Positions 1 through 9,021 are shown, counted from the stretch's first letter. The stretch: DNA of 32,269 bases from an uncultured Bacteroidales bacterium (GCA_937901225.1 CALCGX010000044.1:1-32269), one strand, 5' to 3'. Translations and numbers: made by a program. The notes: generated by a model not told the origin, from the sequence alone.

Positions 1-1221
1 GTCTTCGGTTATTACATCGAGGTGCGCAACACCCACAAGGACAAGGTTCCCGAGACCTGGATACGTAAGCAGACACTCGTCAATGCCGAGCGTTACATCA
101 CTCAGGAACTCAAGGAGTACGAAGAGAAGATCCTCGGTGCTGAAGACAAGATCTCGGCCCTCGAGACCCGCCTCTACAACGACCTCGTAATCGCCCTCAA
201 CGAATACATCCCAGCCATCCAGGTCAATGCCAATCATATTGCCCGTCTCGACTGCCTGCTCTCCTTCGCTACCGCCGCTTCGCTGCATCGCTACGTGCGC
301 CCGATGGTAGACGACAGCACCGTGCTCGACATCCGTCAGGGTCGCCATCCCGTCATTGAGCAGCAGCTGCCCGTAGGCGAGAGCTACATAGCCAACGATG
401 TGCAGGTCGATACCGACAACCAGCAGATCCTCATCATCACCGGTCCCAACATGGCCGGTAAGTCGGCTCTCCTGCGTCAGACCGCCCTCATCACCCTCAT
501 GGCCCAGATCGGAAGCTTCGTTCCTGCCGAGGCCGCTCGCGTGGGTTTGGTCGACAAGATCTTTACCCGTGTGGGAGCCAGCGACAACATCTCTGTGGGC
601 GAGTCCACCTTCATGGTCGAGATGACCGAGGCGTCCGACATCCTCAACAACATCAGTCCGCGCAGCCTCGTGCTATTCGACGAGCTGGGTCGCGGCACCT
701 CCACCTACGACGGCATCTCCATCGCGTGGGCCATCGTAGAGTACATTCACGAGAACAGCCGTGGCCGTGCCCGTACCCTCTTTGCCACCCACTACCACGA
801 GCTCAACGAGATGGAGGAGAGTTTCCAACGCATACGCAACTACAATGTGTCGGTGCGCGAGGCCAACGGAAAGGTAATCTTCATGCGTAAGCTGGTGCGC
901 GGGGGCTCGGAGCATAGTTTTGGTATTCATGTGGCGAAATTGGCAGGTATGCCATCGTCAATTATTCAGCGTGCGAATCAGATATTGAGAGACTTAGAAA
1001 ATGACCATAGCCAATCGCCTATAGCCTCATCGCCAACAATCGGTAGTGGTAAAGCTTCGGTGAGTGCACCAAGTGGCATGCAGCTAAGTTTCTTCCAATT
1101 GGACGACCCTGTATTGGAGCAGATTCGTGATGAAGTGAAGACTTTGGATATCAACAACCTGACCCCATTGGAGGCACTCAACAAACTAAGCGAAATCAAG
1201 AAATTAGTTGGCGGGAAATAA
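1..1221 (+). CDS. mutS: DNA mismatch repair protein MutS, C-terminal part (5' end outside window)
   Basis: The reading frame is open from base 1, so the gene starts before the window; 406 residues are visible. It encodes the end of the core/clamp region and the complete ATPase domain. Seen: Walker A GPNMAGKSALL (bases about 442-474), the ESTFMVEM block, Walker B LVLFDELGRGTSTYDG, and the ATHYHEL motif. After the ATPase there is a low-complexity Ser/Pro/Gly linker and a C-terminal segment with the SFFQLDDPVLEQI pattern usual in MutS. MutS is a dimeric ATPase that recognises mismatches in DNA and recruits MutL. Base composition changes abruptly near base 910: bases 661-720 have 40 G+C of 60, bases 961-1020 have 24 of 60. 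The protein reads through without frameshift. It converges on the minus-strand exporter gene across a terminator. Confidence 0.97.
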   Translation, partial: VFGYYIEVRNTHKDKVPETWIRKQTLVNAERYITQELKEYEEKILGAEDKISALETRLYNDLVIALNEYIPAIQVNANHIARLDCLLSFATAASLHRYVRPMVDDSTVLDIRQGRHPVIEQQLPVGESYIANDVQVDTDNQQILIITGPNMAGKSALLRQTALITLMAQIGSFVPAEAARVGLVDKIFTRVGASDNISVGESTFMVEMTEASDILNNISPRSLVLFDELGRGTSTYDGISIAWAIVEYIHENSRGRARTLFATHYHELNEMEESFQRIRNYNVSVREANGKVIFMRKLVRGGSEHSFGIHVAKLAGMPSSIIQRANQILRDLENDHSQSPIASSPTIGSGKASVSAPSGMQLSFFQLDDPVLEQIRDEVKTLDINNLTPLEALNKLSEIKKLVGGK

Positions 1222-1253
1222 CGGATTACTATCGAGCCTACATAACTAATCAT

Positions 1254-1289
1254 AAAAAAACGATTATGCGATGGCATAATCGTTTTTTT
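1254..1289. terminator. Bidirectional intrinsic terminator between mutS and the MsbA-like gene
   Basis: A perfect 16-bp inverted repeat (1254-1269 with 1274-1289) has a 4-nt loop, with an A run on the left flank and a T run on the right. It reads as hairpin plus U-tract on both strands and lies 32 bases after the mutS stop and 4 bases beyond the end of the minus-strand gene, so it can serve both convergent genes. Confidence 0.9.
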
Positions 1290-1293
1290 ATCC

Positions 1294-3132
1294 TTACTCT
1301 TGCTGCATATCAACTAGTTTGCGGTAATAACCATTGAGAGCATACAACTCATCGTGTGTACCTCTTTCTACGATTTGTCCTTCATGTAACACACAAATAA
1401 GATCAGCCTTACGAATAGTACTTAAGCGATGCGCTACTACCAGCGTGGTGCGATCCTTCATTAGATTCTCCAGTGCCTCCTGCACGAGTTTCTCCGATTC
1501 GGTATCCAACGCAGAAGTAGCTTCATCAAGAATCAAGATTGGCGGATTCTTAAGTATAGCACGTGCGATGGATATACGTTGGCGTTGTCCACCGCTGAGG
1601 CGTGAGCCTCGGTCACCAATCGTCGTTTGGTATTGGTCTGGCGTCGCCATGATAAAGTCATCGGCATTAGCAATACGCGCAGCATGGCGCACCTCATCCA
1701 TCGTTGCAGACTCTACACCAAATGTGATATTGTTATAGAACGTATCATTAAAGAGAATTGCCTCTTGATTGACATTGCCCATAAGGGAACGAAGGTCAAA
1801 CGTCTTGAGTTCTCGTATGTCTATACCATCGATAGTGATACGCCCAGCAGTAGTGTCATAGAAACGTGGTAGCAGGTCTGCCATCGTGGTCTTTCCACTA
1901 CCTGATTGCCCTACCAAAGCAATGGTTTGCCCTTTCTGAATATCCAGATTAATATGCTTGAGTACAGGGCGATCAGCTTGATAGGAGAAGCAGACATCCT
2001 CATAACGAATAACCGACTGAAAATCTGCTATTTGCTTTGGATTTTCCGCTATACGAATATTGCTTTCCGTATTAAGTATCTTATCTATTCGCTCCAACGA
2101 AGCCATACCACGGCGTATGCCATAAGTGGCTTTGCTGAGGTCTTTAGCAGGGTTGATGATAGAATAGAAAATCACAAGGTAATAGATGAATGTAGCCGCG
2201 TCAATAGAGGAATGGTCACCCAAGATCAGCGTACCGCCAAACCATAGGAGAATGGCAATGAGTGCCGTACCAAAGAACTCCGATACAGGGTGCGCCAGAT
2301 AATAGCGGCGGTTGATACGGTTGAACGTAGCACGTGTAGCATTGATGAGATGGAGAAAACGATGGGTGAGTTTGCCCTCAGCATTGAAGGCTTTAACTAC
2401 ACGTAGACCACCTAATGTTTCATCTATTTGGGTAAGAATCTCAGCATTTTGTTCTTGACCTTTGGTAGAAGCACGTTTGAGTGAACGACCGATACGTCCA
2501 ATCAACAAACCCGCTATAGGCAATAACACGAGCACAAACAGCGTGAGTTGCCACGAGATAGTAAAGAGCGTGATGAGATAAACTAGAATCATGATGGGGT
2601 CTTTGAATAGCATATCCAATGTGGACATGATACTCGCCTCCACCTCATTCACATCGTTAGTCATGCGCGACATAACATCACCTTTGCGCTCTTCAGTAAA
2701 GAAACCGATAGGCAAACTGACCACCTTCTTATACAATTGCGCGCGCAGGTCGCGTAGCACGCCCGTGCGTATAGGCACCATGAAATAGTTTGCAAGCCAT
2801 GCCGTGAGGCACTTGAAACCCGTGAGAAACACCAAGCAAGCTCCTAATAGTAACAAGACAGATTGCGCACCATGGGTATCAATTTGTGTCTGCAAGAAAT
2901 AATACAAATTATTCTTCAAAACATTGATTGTTTCTTGCACTGTGGCAGCATCCGACAAAGGTGTATAAGCAACATCCAACTCCGAAAGACCAAATAGAAT
3001 CTGCAAGACGGGGATAATCGTAGCAAATGAGAATAGCGACAATATCGTAGAGAGGATATTGAAAAATAGGTTTGCTGCCACTTGCCAACGATATGGCGGT
3101 ACAAAGCGTTTTAAGAGTGATATGATGTTCAT
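1294..3132 (-). CDS. ABC exporter, MsbA-like (fused membrane and ATPase domains)
   Basis: A 612-residue type IV ABC half-transporter. Residues about 1-340 hold six membrane segments (clear hydrophobic runs near 25-45, 90-115, 175-210 and 285-330). The nucleotide-binding domain has Walker A GQSGSGKTT at 408-416, signature LSGGQ at 512-516 and Walker B ILILDE at 532-537 followed by ATSALD. Length and layout match the MsbA/lipid exporter group. It is the last gene of a minus-strand operon directly after lpxK. Since msbA-lpxK linkage is well known in Gram-negative bacteria, flipping lipid A core across the inner membrane is the likely job, but sequence alone cannot exclude another lipid or drug substrate. 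The ATG start at 3132 lies 17 bases after the lpxK stop, in a junction filled by a heptamer repeat. Confidence 0.9.
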   Translation of the reverse strand: MNIISLLKRFVPPYRWQVAANLFFNILSTILSLFSFATIIPVLQILFGLSELDVAYTPLSDAATVQETINVLKNNLYYFLQTQIDTHGAQSVLLLLGACLVFLTGFKCLTAWLANYFMVPIRTGVLRDLRAQLYKKVVSLPIGFFTEERKGDVMSRMTNDVNEVEASIMSTLDMLFKDPIMILVYLITLFTISWQLTLFVLVLLPIAGLLIGRIGRSLKRASTKGQEQNAEILTQIDETLGGLRVVKAFNAEGKLTHRFLHLINATRATFNRINRRYYLAHPVSEFFGTALIAILLWFGGTLILGDHSSIDAATFIYYLVIFYSIINPAKDLSKATYGIRRGMASLERIDKILNTESNIRIAENPKQIADFQSVIRYEDVCFSYQADRPVLKHINLDIQKGQTIALVGQSGSGKTTMADLLPRFYDTTAGRITIDGIDIRELKTFDLRSLMGNVNQEAILFNDTFYNNITFGVESATMDEVRHAARIANADDFIMATPDQYQTTIGDRGSRLSGGQRQRISIARAILKNPPILILDEATSALDTESEKLVQEALENLMKDRTTLVVAHRLSTIRKADLICVLHEGQIVERGTHDELYALNGYYRKLVDMQQE

Positions 3133-3136
3133 GATG

Positions 3137-3180
3137 GACAGTTGACAATTTACAGTTGACAGTTAATAGTTGACAGTTTG
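3137..3180 (-). repeat. Heptamer tandem repeat (TGTCAAC family) at the lpxK/exporter junction
   Basis: On the plus strand this reads as 7-base units GTTGACA, ATTTACA, GTTGACA, GTTAATA, GTTGACA (3141-3175) with partial units on both sides. In the direction of transcription the unit is TGTCAAC. The lpxK stop codon (3150-3152) and its last nine codons lie inside the array. The same heptamer recurs at 24225-24280. Confidence 0.85.
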
Positions 3181-4172
3181 CGGTTATTCTCACTGACGTA
3201 GAGAAGGATTTGACGATCAAAAGCTTCTTTGTCAATACCCAAATCCGTTTGAATAGCTAATACTTGCAATTTGTTACCCAACTGTTCAACCAATGGAGTC
3301 TGTAATAAACGCATATAATCTTTTTCTGTGGTTACAACACAACTATATTGTTCTGCTTTGTGTATGATCTGAGCGATATCATGCTTCGTAAACACATGGT
3401 GATCTGGAAATGCGAGCAACTCGGTATCTGGACATTGTGCTTTCAAATGCTCTAATAATGGCAACGGATTAGCAATGCCCGTAACAAGCAATGGTGTTCC
3501 ATTCAATGCTATTGGTGCATAACCAATAGAAGAATAAACCAAATGCTGGTACGATGCCAAATGCAACGCATTGCTCACTATTCGTCTGTCAATCGGTTGC
3601 ATTTGAGACGGACATTTAGTCACTACCACCACATTGGCTCGATGACTCTGATTAGGCAAATCGCGCAACCTACCCCATGGCAACAGATGATCATTGGTAT
3701 ATAGGCAATCATAGGGCGTAAGTAGCACATAGAATCCGCAACGCAATTTGCGGTGCTGGTACGCATCATCGAGGATTACACATTGCAAATCAGGAAACAA
3801 CTGTTGTAAACGTTTCACGCCCTTCACACGGTCGGCGCATACAGCCACTGGTATATCGGGGAAATGGGTATGTATTTGCATTGGTTCATCGCCAATAGTT
3901 TGTGCTGTATCCTGCTCATTAGCAATACGAAAGCCTTTTGTTTTTCTCCCATAGCCGCGCGAAAGAAGCGCTACCTTATAATCAGATGAGAGCAATGAAA
4001 TCAAATACTCTGCCATTGGTGTTTTGCCTGTTCCGCCTACAGCAAGATTGCCCACACAAATGGTAGGTATGCTAACCTGAGTAGAATGCAGGATATGGTC
4101 GTCGTATAGCAAATTACGAAGCCATACGACGAAACCATAAATCCATGCTATGGGAGCCAATAAGAATTTCAT
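3150..4172 (-). CDS. lpxK: Tetraacyldisaccharide 4'-kinase (lipid A 4'-kinase)
   Basis: LpxK phosphorylates the 4' position of the tetraacyl-disaccharide 1-phosphate to give lipid IVA, at the cytoplasmic face of the inner membrane. The 340-residue protein has an N-terminal membrane-associated segment (residues 1-22), a P-loop GNLAVGGTGKTP at 41-52, and a DDAYQHR motif corresponding to the family's DDGFQHR, followed by the ATP-binding fold with FPDHHVF and TTEKDYMR in the C-terminal half. It starts 6 bases after sppA and precedes the MsbA-like gene, so it is co-transcribed with lipid A export. The last nine residues (KLSTINCQL) are encoded by a heptamer repeat array and look like a recent C-terminal extension rather than conserved sequence. 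Confidence 0.95.
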   Translation of the reverse strand: MKFLLAPIAWIYGFVVWLRNLLYDDHILHSTQVSIPTICVGNLAVGGTGKTPMAEYLISLLSSDYKVALLSRGYGRKTKGFRIANEQDTAQTIGDEPMQIHTHFPDIPVAVCADRVKGVKRLQQLFPDLQCVILDDAYQHRKLRCGFYVLLTPYDCLYTNDHLLPWGRLRDLPNQSHRANVVVVTKCPSQMQPIDRRIVSNALHLASYQHLVYSSIGYAPIALNGTPLLVTGIANPLPLLEHLKAQCPDTELLAFPDHHVFTKHDIAQIIHKAEQYSCVVTTEKDYMRLLQTPLVEQLGNKLQVLAIQTDLGIDKEAFDRQILLYVSENNRKLSTINCQL

Positions 4173-4178
4173 TCTGTA

Positions 4179-5927
4179 TTATTGTATTGTCACTTCAGGC
4201 ATCAATGCCATAATACGTGGTTTAGAAGCAAACTCACGTACCTTCATTACGAGGCGTTCCTCTGGTGTGGTAGGGTCAAACATTTTGATAAGTTCCTCAA
4301 ATGGGTCGGTCTTCTCTGGATAGGTAGCCAATTGATACTCACCCAATTCTGCCAACTCCACTGCTTTCGCAACAGCATCATTGATATTACCCAGACTATC
4401 CACTAAGCCAATCTCCAAAGCATCTTTACCAAGCCATACACGTCCCTCGCCAATCTTCTTGATCTCATCTTGGGTCATATCGCGACCATCGGCGCAACGA
4501 CGAGTAAAGAGGTCATAGCCACGCTCTACCATATTTTGCATGAGCGCCATCTCTTGAGGGTTCATACCTTTGTAAACTGCATTGACATTCAAGGCTGAAT
4601 GTTTGTTGGTAGAAACACCATCAATATCCAAACCGACTTTCTCGCGGAGTTTGTTGAAGTTAGGAACTGTACCAAAGATACCGATTGAACCAGTAAGCGT
4701 AGTAGGCTCAGCATAGATATAATCGGCGTTGCAAGATATATAATAGCCACCAGATGCCGCATAGTCGCCCATAGAAACCACTACAGGAAGACCCTTATCT
4801 TGCAACATCTTCATCGCATGCCAAATCTGCTCACTTGCATCCGCACTACCACCAGGACTGTTCACACGGAAGACTACTGCTTTTACATCATCGTCATTGT
4901 AGATTTTCTTGATTGTTTTCAAGATTTTACCCTCTACAATGCCATCTGTACCCGCGTCCACGATAGCACCTTCTGCGTACAAGACTGCCACCTTGTCTGT
5001 TGCATCAATCTTGCTGCGCTCTACACTGGTCATCTTGCTGTTAGACAGCTGCTTATAGTCTTTTGTACCCGCATAGGTGCGCAATATGCTGTCCATCTCT
5101 TGGATATATACCAATGAGTCCACAAAGTGGTAGGTAAGGTATTTCTCTTGTGGTTGCAATGACATACATTCGTCTGCGTATGCGTGCAATTGCTCAGGAG
5201 TGATTTCGCGACTTTGTCCTACTGCCGCTTTCATCTCGCTCCATATACCACCGAGATATTGTTCGGTTTGTTTGCGGTCTGCCTCCGACATCGAAGTGCG
5301 GAAGTATGGTTCAACAGCCGATTTGAAAGTACCCACCTTGAGGATTTGCATCTCAATGCCAATCTTATCGAAGAGACGGGTGTAGTACTCTTTTTGTGCG
5401 CTCAATCCATCCCACGCCAACAAACCAACTGGATTGAAGAAAATCTTATCTGCTACAGAAGCGATATAGTAGTTGGTTTGTGAATACGAATCAGAATAAG
5501 CGATGATGAACTTGCCCGATTGTTTGAAGTCAAGCAGCGCATCGCGTAGCGCCTTTGCACAAGCAGGTCCCGCTGCGAGAGAACCGCCCTTGAGGTAGAT
5601 ACCCAACACCTTGTCGTTGTCCTTCGCCAAAGCGATGTTGCTGAGCAGATCACTCAAGCCGACGTTGGTAGTAGTTTGACCATACAATTCACCCATGATG
5701 GCGTCCAATGGATTCTCCTCGCCCACTTGCTCTACCAAATTACCTTTCAAATCAATACGATAGATGGTATTCTCCTCCAATTTAGTGGTTGGTGTGGACA
5801 TCATATCGCCCATCAACGCCCCCAAAAGGAAACAAAAACCAAAATACACACCAATACCGATAAGGGTTTTGCCTAAGCAACCCATTTTTTTACGAGGTTC
5901 TCCCTCTTTTTTTACAAAAATTGCCAT
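4179..5927 (-). CDS. sppA: Signal peptide peptidase SppA, 67K type (protease IV)
   Basis: SppA is a membrane-bound serine protease that degrades cleaved signal peptides. At 582 residues it is the long form with two tandem SppA domains. A single membrane segment lies at residues 19-40 after a basic N-terminus. The Ser/Lys dyad is visible: Lys202 in VGTFKSAVEPY (N-terminal domain) and Ser392 in DYAASGGYYIS (C-terminal domain), with NSPGGS at 356-361 as the oxyanion region. The ATG at 5927 gives the expected N-terminus. It lies between rnhB and lpxK in the minus-strand operon. The upstream junction of 104 bases contains an 11-bp tandem repeat. Confidence 0.95.
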   Translation of the reverse strand: MAIFVKKEGEPRKKMGCLGKTLIGIGVYFGFCFLLGALMGDMMSTPTTKLEENTIYRIDLKGNLVEQVGEENPLDAIMGELYGQTTTNVGLSDLLSNIALAKDNDKVLGIYLKGGSLAAGPACAKALRDALLDFKQSGKFIIAYSDSYSQTNYYIASVADKIFFNPVGLLAWDGLSAQKEYYTRLFDKIGIEMQILKVGTFKSAVEPYFRTSMSEADRKQTEQYLGGIWSEMKAAVGQSREITPEQLHAYADECMSLQPQEKYLTYHFVDSLVYIQEMDSILRTYAGTKDYKQLSNSKMTSVERSKIDATDKVAVLYAEGAIVDAGTDGIVEGKILKTIKKIYNDDDVKAVVFRVNSPGGSADASEQIWHAMKMLQDKGLPVVVSMGDYAASGGYYISCNADYIYAEPTTLTGSIGIFGTVPNFNKLREKVGLDIDGVSTNKHSALNVNAVYKGMNPQEMALMQNMVERGYDLFTRRCADGRDMTQDEIKKIGEGRVWLGKDALEIGLVDSLGNINDAVAKAVELAELGEYQLATYPEKTDPFEELIKMFDPTTPEERLVMKVREFASKPRIMALMPEVTIQ

Positions 5928-5974
5928 TGTTTTCTTACATTAAAGCGTTTATTATCTCTCATTAAAGTCTTTTC

Positions 5975-6007
5975 TCGTTGTCGTGTCGTTGCCGTGTCGT
6001 TGCCGTA
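5975..6007. repeat. 11-bp tandem repeat between rnhB and sppA
   Basis: Three consecutive 11-base units: TCGTTGTCGTG, TCGTTGCCGTG, TCGTTGCCGTA. They lie in the 104-base junction of two co-directional minus-strand genes and carry no coding sequence. A GGTAACGAGTA string follows at 6015-6025; a near-identical GGTAACGAATA occurs on the minus strand next to the other 11-bp array (23626-23669). Confidence 0.8.
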
Positions 6008-6031
6008 ATTAGCAGGTAACGAGTAAGGGAT

Positions 6032-6655
6032 TTACGGCTTATTTAGTTTGAATGTCTTGCGGTGGTAAGGCGTGATGCCATACTGCCGTATTGCCTCATA
6101 GTGCGCTTTGGTAGGATAGCCCATATTTGTATCCCAATGATACTGCGGATACTCCTCATGCAAGCGCAACATATACTCATCGCGATAAGTCTTAGCCAGC
6201 ACACTCGCTGCCGCTATGGATAAGTATTTACCATCACCTTTAACCACTGTGCGTGCTGGGATTTCCATCACTTGTCCTGCGGGTATATAGGGTTTCCATT
6301 TGTTGCCATCCACCAGGATATGCTGAGGTGTGATAGTCAATTTATCCAATGCCCGCTGCATACCAATAATGGATGCTTTCAGGATGTTGATTTGGTCAAT
6401 CTCCTCTGCCGTCACTTCCACGACTGCCCATGCTGTAGCATATTGTTCTATCTTCGGGCGAAGAAACCGACGCTCTTTCTCAGTGAGTTGTTTTGAATCA
6501 TTGAGTAGTTCTAACCATTCGCGATGCTGCTCTTGTTCTATCAATTTCGGATCAATCACCACCGCAGCAGCAAACACACTCCCTGCCAATGGTCCGCGTC
6601 CCGCTTCATCGCAACCCGCTTCCACAACTCCTTCTATGCAATATGCTTTTAGCAT
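6032..6655 (-). CDS. rnhB: Ribonuclease HII
   Basis: RNase HII cleaves the RNA strand of RNA-DNA hybrids and removes single ribonucleotides misincorporated in DNA. The 207-residue protein shows the type 2 metal-binding acidic residues: Asp16 and Glu17 in GCDEAGRGPLAG, Asp116 in VDGNKW, and Asp141 in VVKGDGK, followed by the SIAAASVLAKTYRDE block. Length is typical. The start ATG at 6655 places the first acidic pair at the usual distance from the N-terminus. It lies 49 bases after the TamA-like gene and upstream of sppA, in the middle of an envelope operon. Confidence 0.96.
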   Translation of the reverse strand: MLKAYCIEGVVEAGCDEAGRGPLAGSVFAAAVVIDPKLIEQEQHREWLELLNDSKQLTEKERRFLRPKIEQYATAWAVVEVTAEEIDQINILKASIIGMQRALDKLTITPQHILVDGNKWKPYIPAGQVMEIPARTVVKGDGKYLSIAAASVLAKTYRDEYMLRLHEEYPQYHWDTNMGYPTKAHYEAIRQYGITPYHRKTFKLNKP

Positions 6656-6661
6656 GTCCGA

Positions 6662-6697
6662 TTTACTAACTAGCCTAATTGGTCCAATTTGTCTAAT
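6662..6697 (-). repeat. 9-bp tandem repeat between the tamL-like gene and rnhB
   Basis: Read on the minus strand: ATTAGACAA, ATTGGACCA, ATTAGGCTA, then a degenerate GTTAGTAAA (consensus ATTRGNCNA). The array fills most of the 49-base junction of two co-directional genes. It is a different sequence from the 7- and 11-bp arrays but occupies the same kind of position. Confidence 0.65.
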
Positions 6698-6704
6698 ATT
6701 TTTC

Positions 6705-8954
6705 CTAAAATGGGTATCCTATCGCAATATGGAATGCCATATCATCTGCCCAATTCAAGCCGTTTCCTACGGTGCGCCACTGCTTACCCGAACCATCATA
6801 GCGTAATGCTGGGTCATACAATTTCACGCCAAAGTCCACACGGAAAATAAAGAATGAGAAGTCCAAACGCACACCCACACCATACGCCAAGGCGATTTGC
6901 TTGTAAAACTCACCAAATCGGAACACACCATTGGGTTGCGCTTCATAGTCAAATATGGTCCATATATTTCCCGCATCAAAGAAAGCAGCTAACTCAAAAA
7001 TCGACCACACCTTTGCACGGTATTCCACATTCAAATTCATACGAATATCACCCGATTGGTTGTTGAAGTTAATCAACTTGCCATTACCCTTATATCCACC
7101 AGGTCCCAATGTACGAGCAGACCAACCCCGCACGCTATTCGCACCTCCTGCGAAATAGCGTTTCTCAAAGGGTATCGTTTGTGAATTACCATAGGGCACT
7201 GCAACGCCCAAATCAGCATGAAACACCAATCGATGTTTCGGATGAAGCATCTGATTATAGGTCACCGACAAATCGGCCTTTGCGAATTGTGCAAACTGCG
7301 TATTGAGGAAAATATAATTTCCCGACAATGTATCCACTGAAAACCCACATGGTTTCGCCAATGCACGTAGCAAGTTACCTGCTGTCTCAATATTGTAATT
7401 CACATTCCAATACGAACTGTTTGGCCGACTGGCACGATACGAACTATAGTTACCTGAGTAGCCCAGACCTACGATAAAATGGTTCTCGTAGGAGTACTTC
7501 AAGATATTTGTCGATTGCAAAAACTGGTCACGAAAAATATCACTCACCCAAGGCAAATACACATAACTAATATCCACAAATCGGAACTGATGCTCCAAGC
7601 CGACACGTGGCTGACGGATCGTATAATTTAATCCAGCACCAAAAATGGAGCGTGTATATTCATCGGGACGATTTTGGAAGTCATAACTCAAATCCAATGA
7701 TACCAGATTGGGAAACTTCATTCCAGCAGCAGCTTTTGCTTCAATGGCACGACCGCCATTTTGTCGCCACTCATAGCTTGCACGACCATTTACAGATAGT
7801 TCTTCCGCACCACGAAATAGATTTCGATTCACATATCCCACTCCTGCTGCAATACCCCAATCGCCAGCCGAATACGTACCCTCAATCTCCGCTGATACTG
7901 TATGCAACTTGCCTCGCGAAAGTACGATATGACAATCCAATTCATCCGCTGATATAGGTTCAAAACTTATATCCACATACTTAACAGGTGCCAATTGATT
8001 GAAGCGCGTATAAGCTCGTTCCACCATGCGCTCGTTGTACATATCGCCTGGTTCTATAGGACAATTACGCATTAATATCTTATCACGAAGCAACTGTTTA
8101 CCAACCCACGTAAACACAAAACCATCCTTCGATTTCGAAGACATCTCTTCTGTATCAGGAAGGCGCGAAGGATCATAATCCAAATGAAAATGCACATGGG
8201 CGATACGATACTTACGAAATATCTTTTCCTTTTCTTCGGCAGGCAACTCTTTTAGATAATCGTGCAACTTCATCGTCACATCTATCTCACCCTTTCCACG
8301 CGTACTATCTGCCTCAAAGTGCAACAACTCTTGATCGAAATAGAAATACCCTCTTCTGCGCATGGCACTTGATACCCGACGACGCTCCTCATTCAGCACA
8401 TCTGCATCAAACTGCATACCATTACCAACTAGCGCGCGTGAGTTAGTAGCAATCAACTTTAAATCCGACTGAGGCAAATTCACTGAATATTTACGAATCA
8501 TATATGGTTTATCGGCTGTCACATGGTACACAAGATTCACTTTGCGGTCCTTCACAGCCATTGTCGTATCCACTTGCGTACGGAAGTAGCCCTTATTGTT
8601 CATCGCGCGTTGCAACTGCGTACAACTCGCATCCGCCAATTCTGCATCGAACACCACTGGTGCCTCGCCTATTTTTCGCGCATTCTTGCTTGTCCATTTG
8701 GTAGTGTCCGCAGAAGCGGTATTATATATATCTAGTTGCAGTTTCCAAAAACCTAGAATCTCCGTATTTTGTTTCTGTTGCACGTATTTCATCAGTTCAG
8801 ATGAAGTCACAGCCTTTGTATCCTCCACACGCACTTTCACATCATTCAGTAGGTATTTACCTTCGGGTACAAACTTAGTCGTATTGCAAGCAACCAAAAT
8901 GTTAACACACACCAACACAGACAGCATCTTCAATGCCATCATTTTCCTATCCAT
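6705..8954 (-). CDS. TamA/BamA-family outer membrane lipoprotein (TamL-like)
   Basis: An Omp85-superfamily protein of about 749 residues: signal peptide with lipobox LVAC (Cys23), then NTTKFVPEGKYLL, POTRA-like repeats up to about residue 380, and a C-terminal 16-strand barrel domain. The barrel part contains RYFAGGANSVRGW and GPGGYKG, matching the conserved VRGF/Y and glycine motifs of the D15/surface antigen family. A lipidated TamA-like protein is characteristic of Bacteroidetes, where it is called TamL and partners TamB in outer-membrane assembly; tamB is not in the window. Start choice: an upstream ATG at 8993 would overlap the promoter -7 box (8991-8998), so the ATG at 8954, which also gives a normal lipoprotein signal, is preferred. 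It is the first gene of the rnhB-sppA-lpxK-exporter operon. Confidence 0.9.
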   Translation of the reverse strand: MDRKMMALKMLSVLVCVNILVACNTTKFVPEGKYLLNDVKVRVEDTKAVTSSELMKYVQQKQNTEILGFWKLQLDIYNTASADTTKWTSKNARKIGEAPVVFDAELADASCTQLQRAMNNKGYFRTQVDTTMAVKDRKVNLVYHVTADKPYMIRKYSVNLPQSDLKLIATNSRALVGNGMQFDADVLNEERRRVSSAMRRRGYFYFDQELLHFEADSTRGKGEIDVTMKLHDYLKELPAEEKEKIFRKYRIAHVHFHLDYDPSRLPDTEEMSSKSKDGFVFTWVGKQLLRDKILMRNCPIEPGDMYNERMVERAYTRFNQLAPVKYVDISFEPISADELDCHIVLSRGKLHTVSAEIEGTYSAGDWGIAAGVGYVNRNLFRGAEELSVNGRASYEWRQNGGRAIEAKAAAGMKFPNLVSLDLSYDFQNRPDEYTRSIFGAGLNYTIRQPRVGLEHQFRFVDISYVYLPWVSDIFRDQFLQSTNILKYSYENHFIVGLGYSGNYSSYRASRPNSSYWNVNYNIETAGNLLRALAKPCGFSVDTLSGNYIFLNTQFAQFAKADLSVTYNQMLHPKHRLVFHADLGVAVPYGNSQTIPFEKRYFAGGANSVRGWSARTLGPGGYKGNGKLINFNNQSGDIRMNLNVEYRAKVWSIFELAAFFDAGNIWTIFDYEAQPNGVFRFGEFYKQIALAYGVGVRLDFSFFIFRVDFGVKLYDPALRYDGSGKQWRTVGNGLNWADDMAFHIAIGYPF

Positions 8955-8990
8955 ATTTCGCCCGCGCATACGCATAATATATTCAGCCCG

Positions 8991-9021
8991 CAAAGGTACA
9001 AAAAAAAACGCACATCTGCAA
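8991..9021 (-). promoter_or_regulatory. Promoter of the tamL-like operon
   Basis: On the minus strand, -33 TTGCAG (TTG at 9021-9019) is followed after exactly 20 bases by -7 TACCTTTG (8998-8991). The 20-base spacer contains nine consecutive T. Transcription would begin around 8984, which fixes the start codon downstream of 8985. Confidence 0.8.

Noticed and set aside
8993..8993. Upstream start codon for the TamL-like protein
   Set aside because: It coincides with the promoter -7 box (8991-8998) and would precede the transcription start; the ATG at 8954 gives a normal lipoprotein signal.
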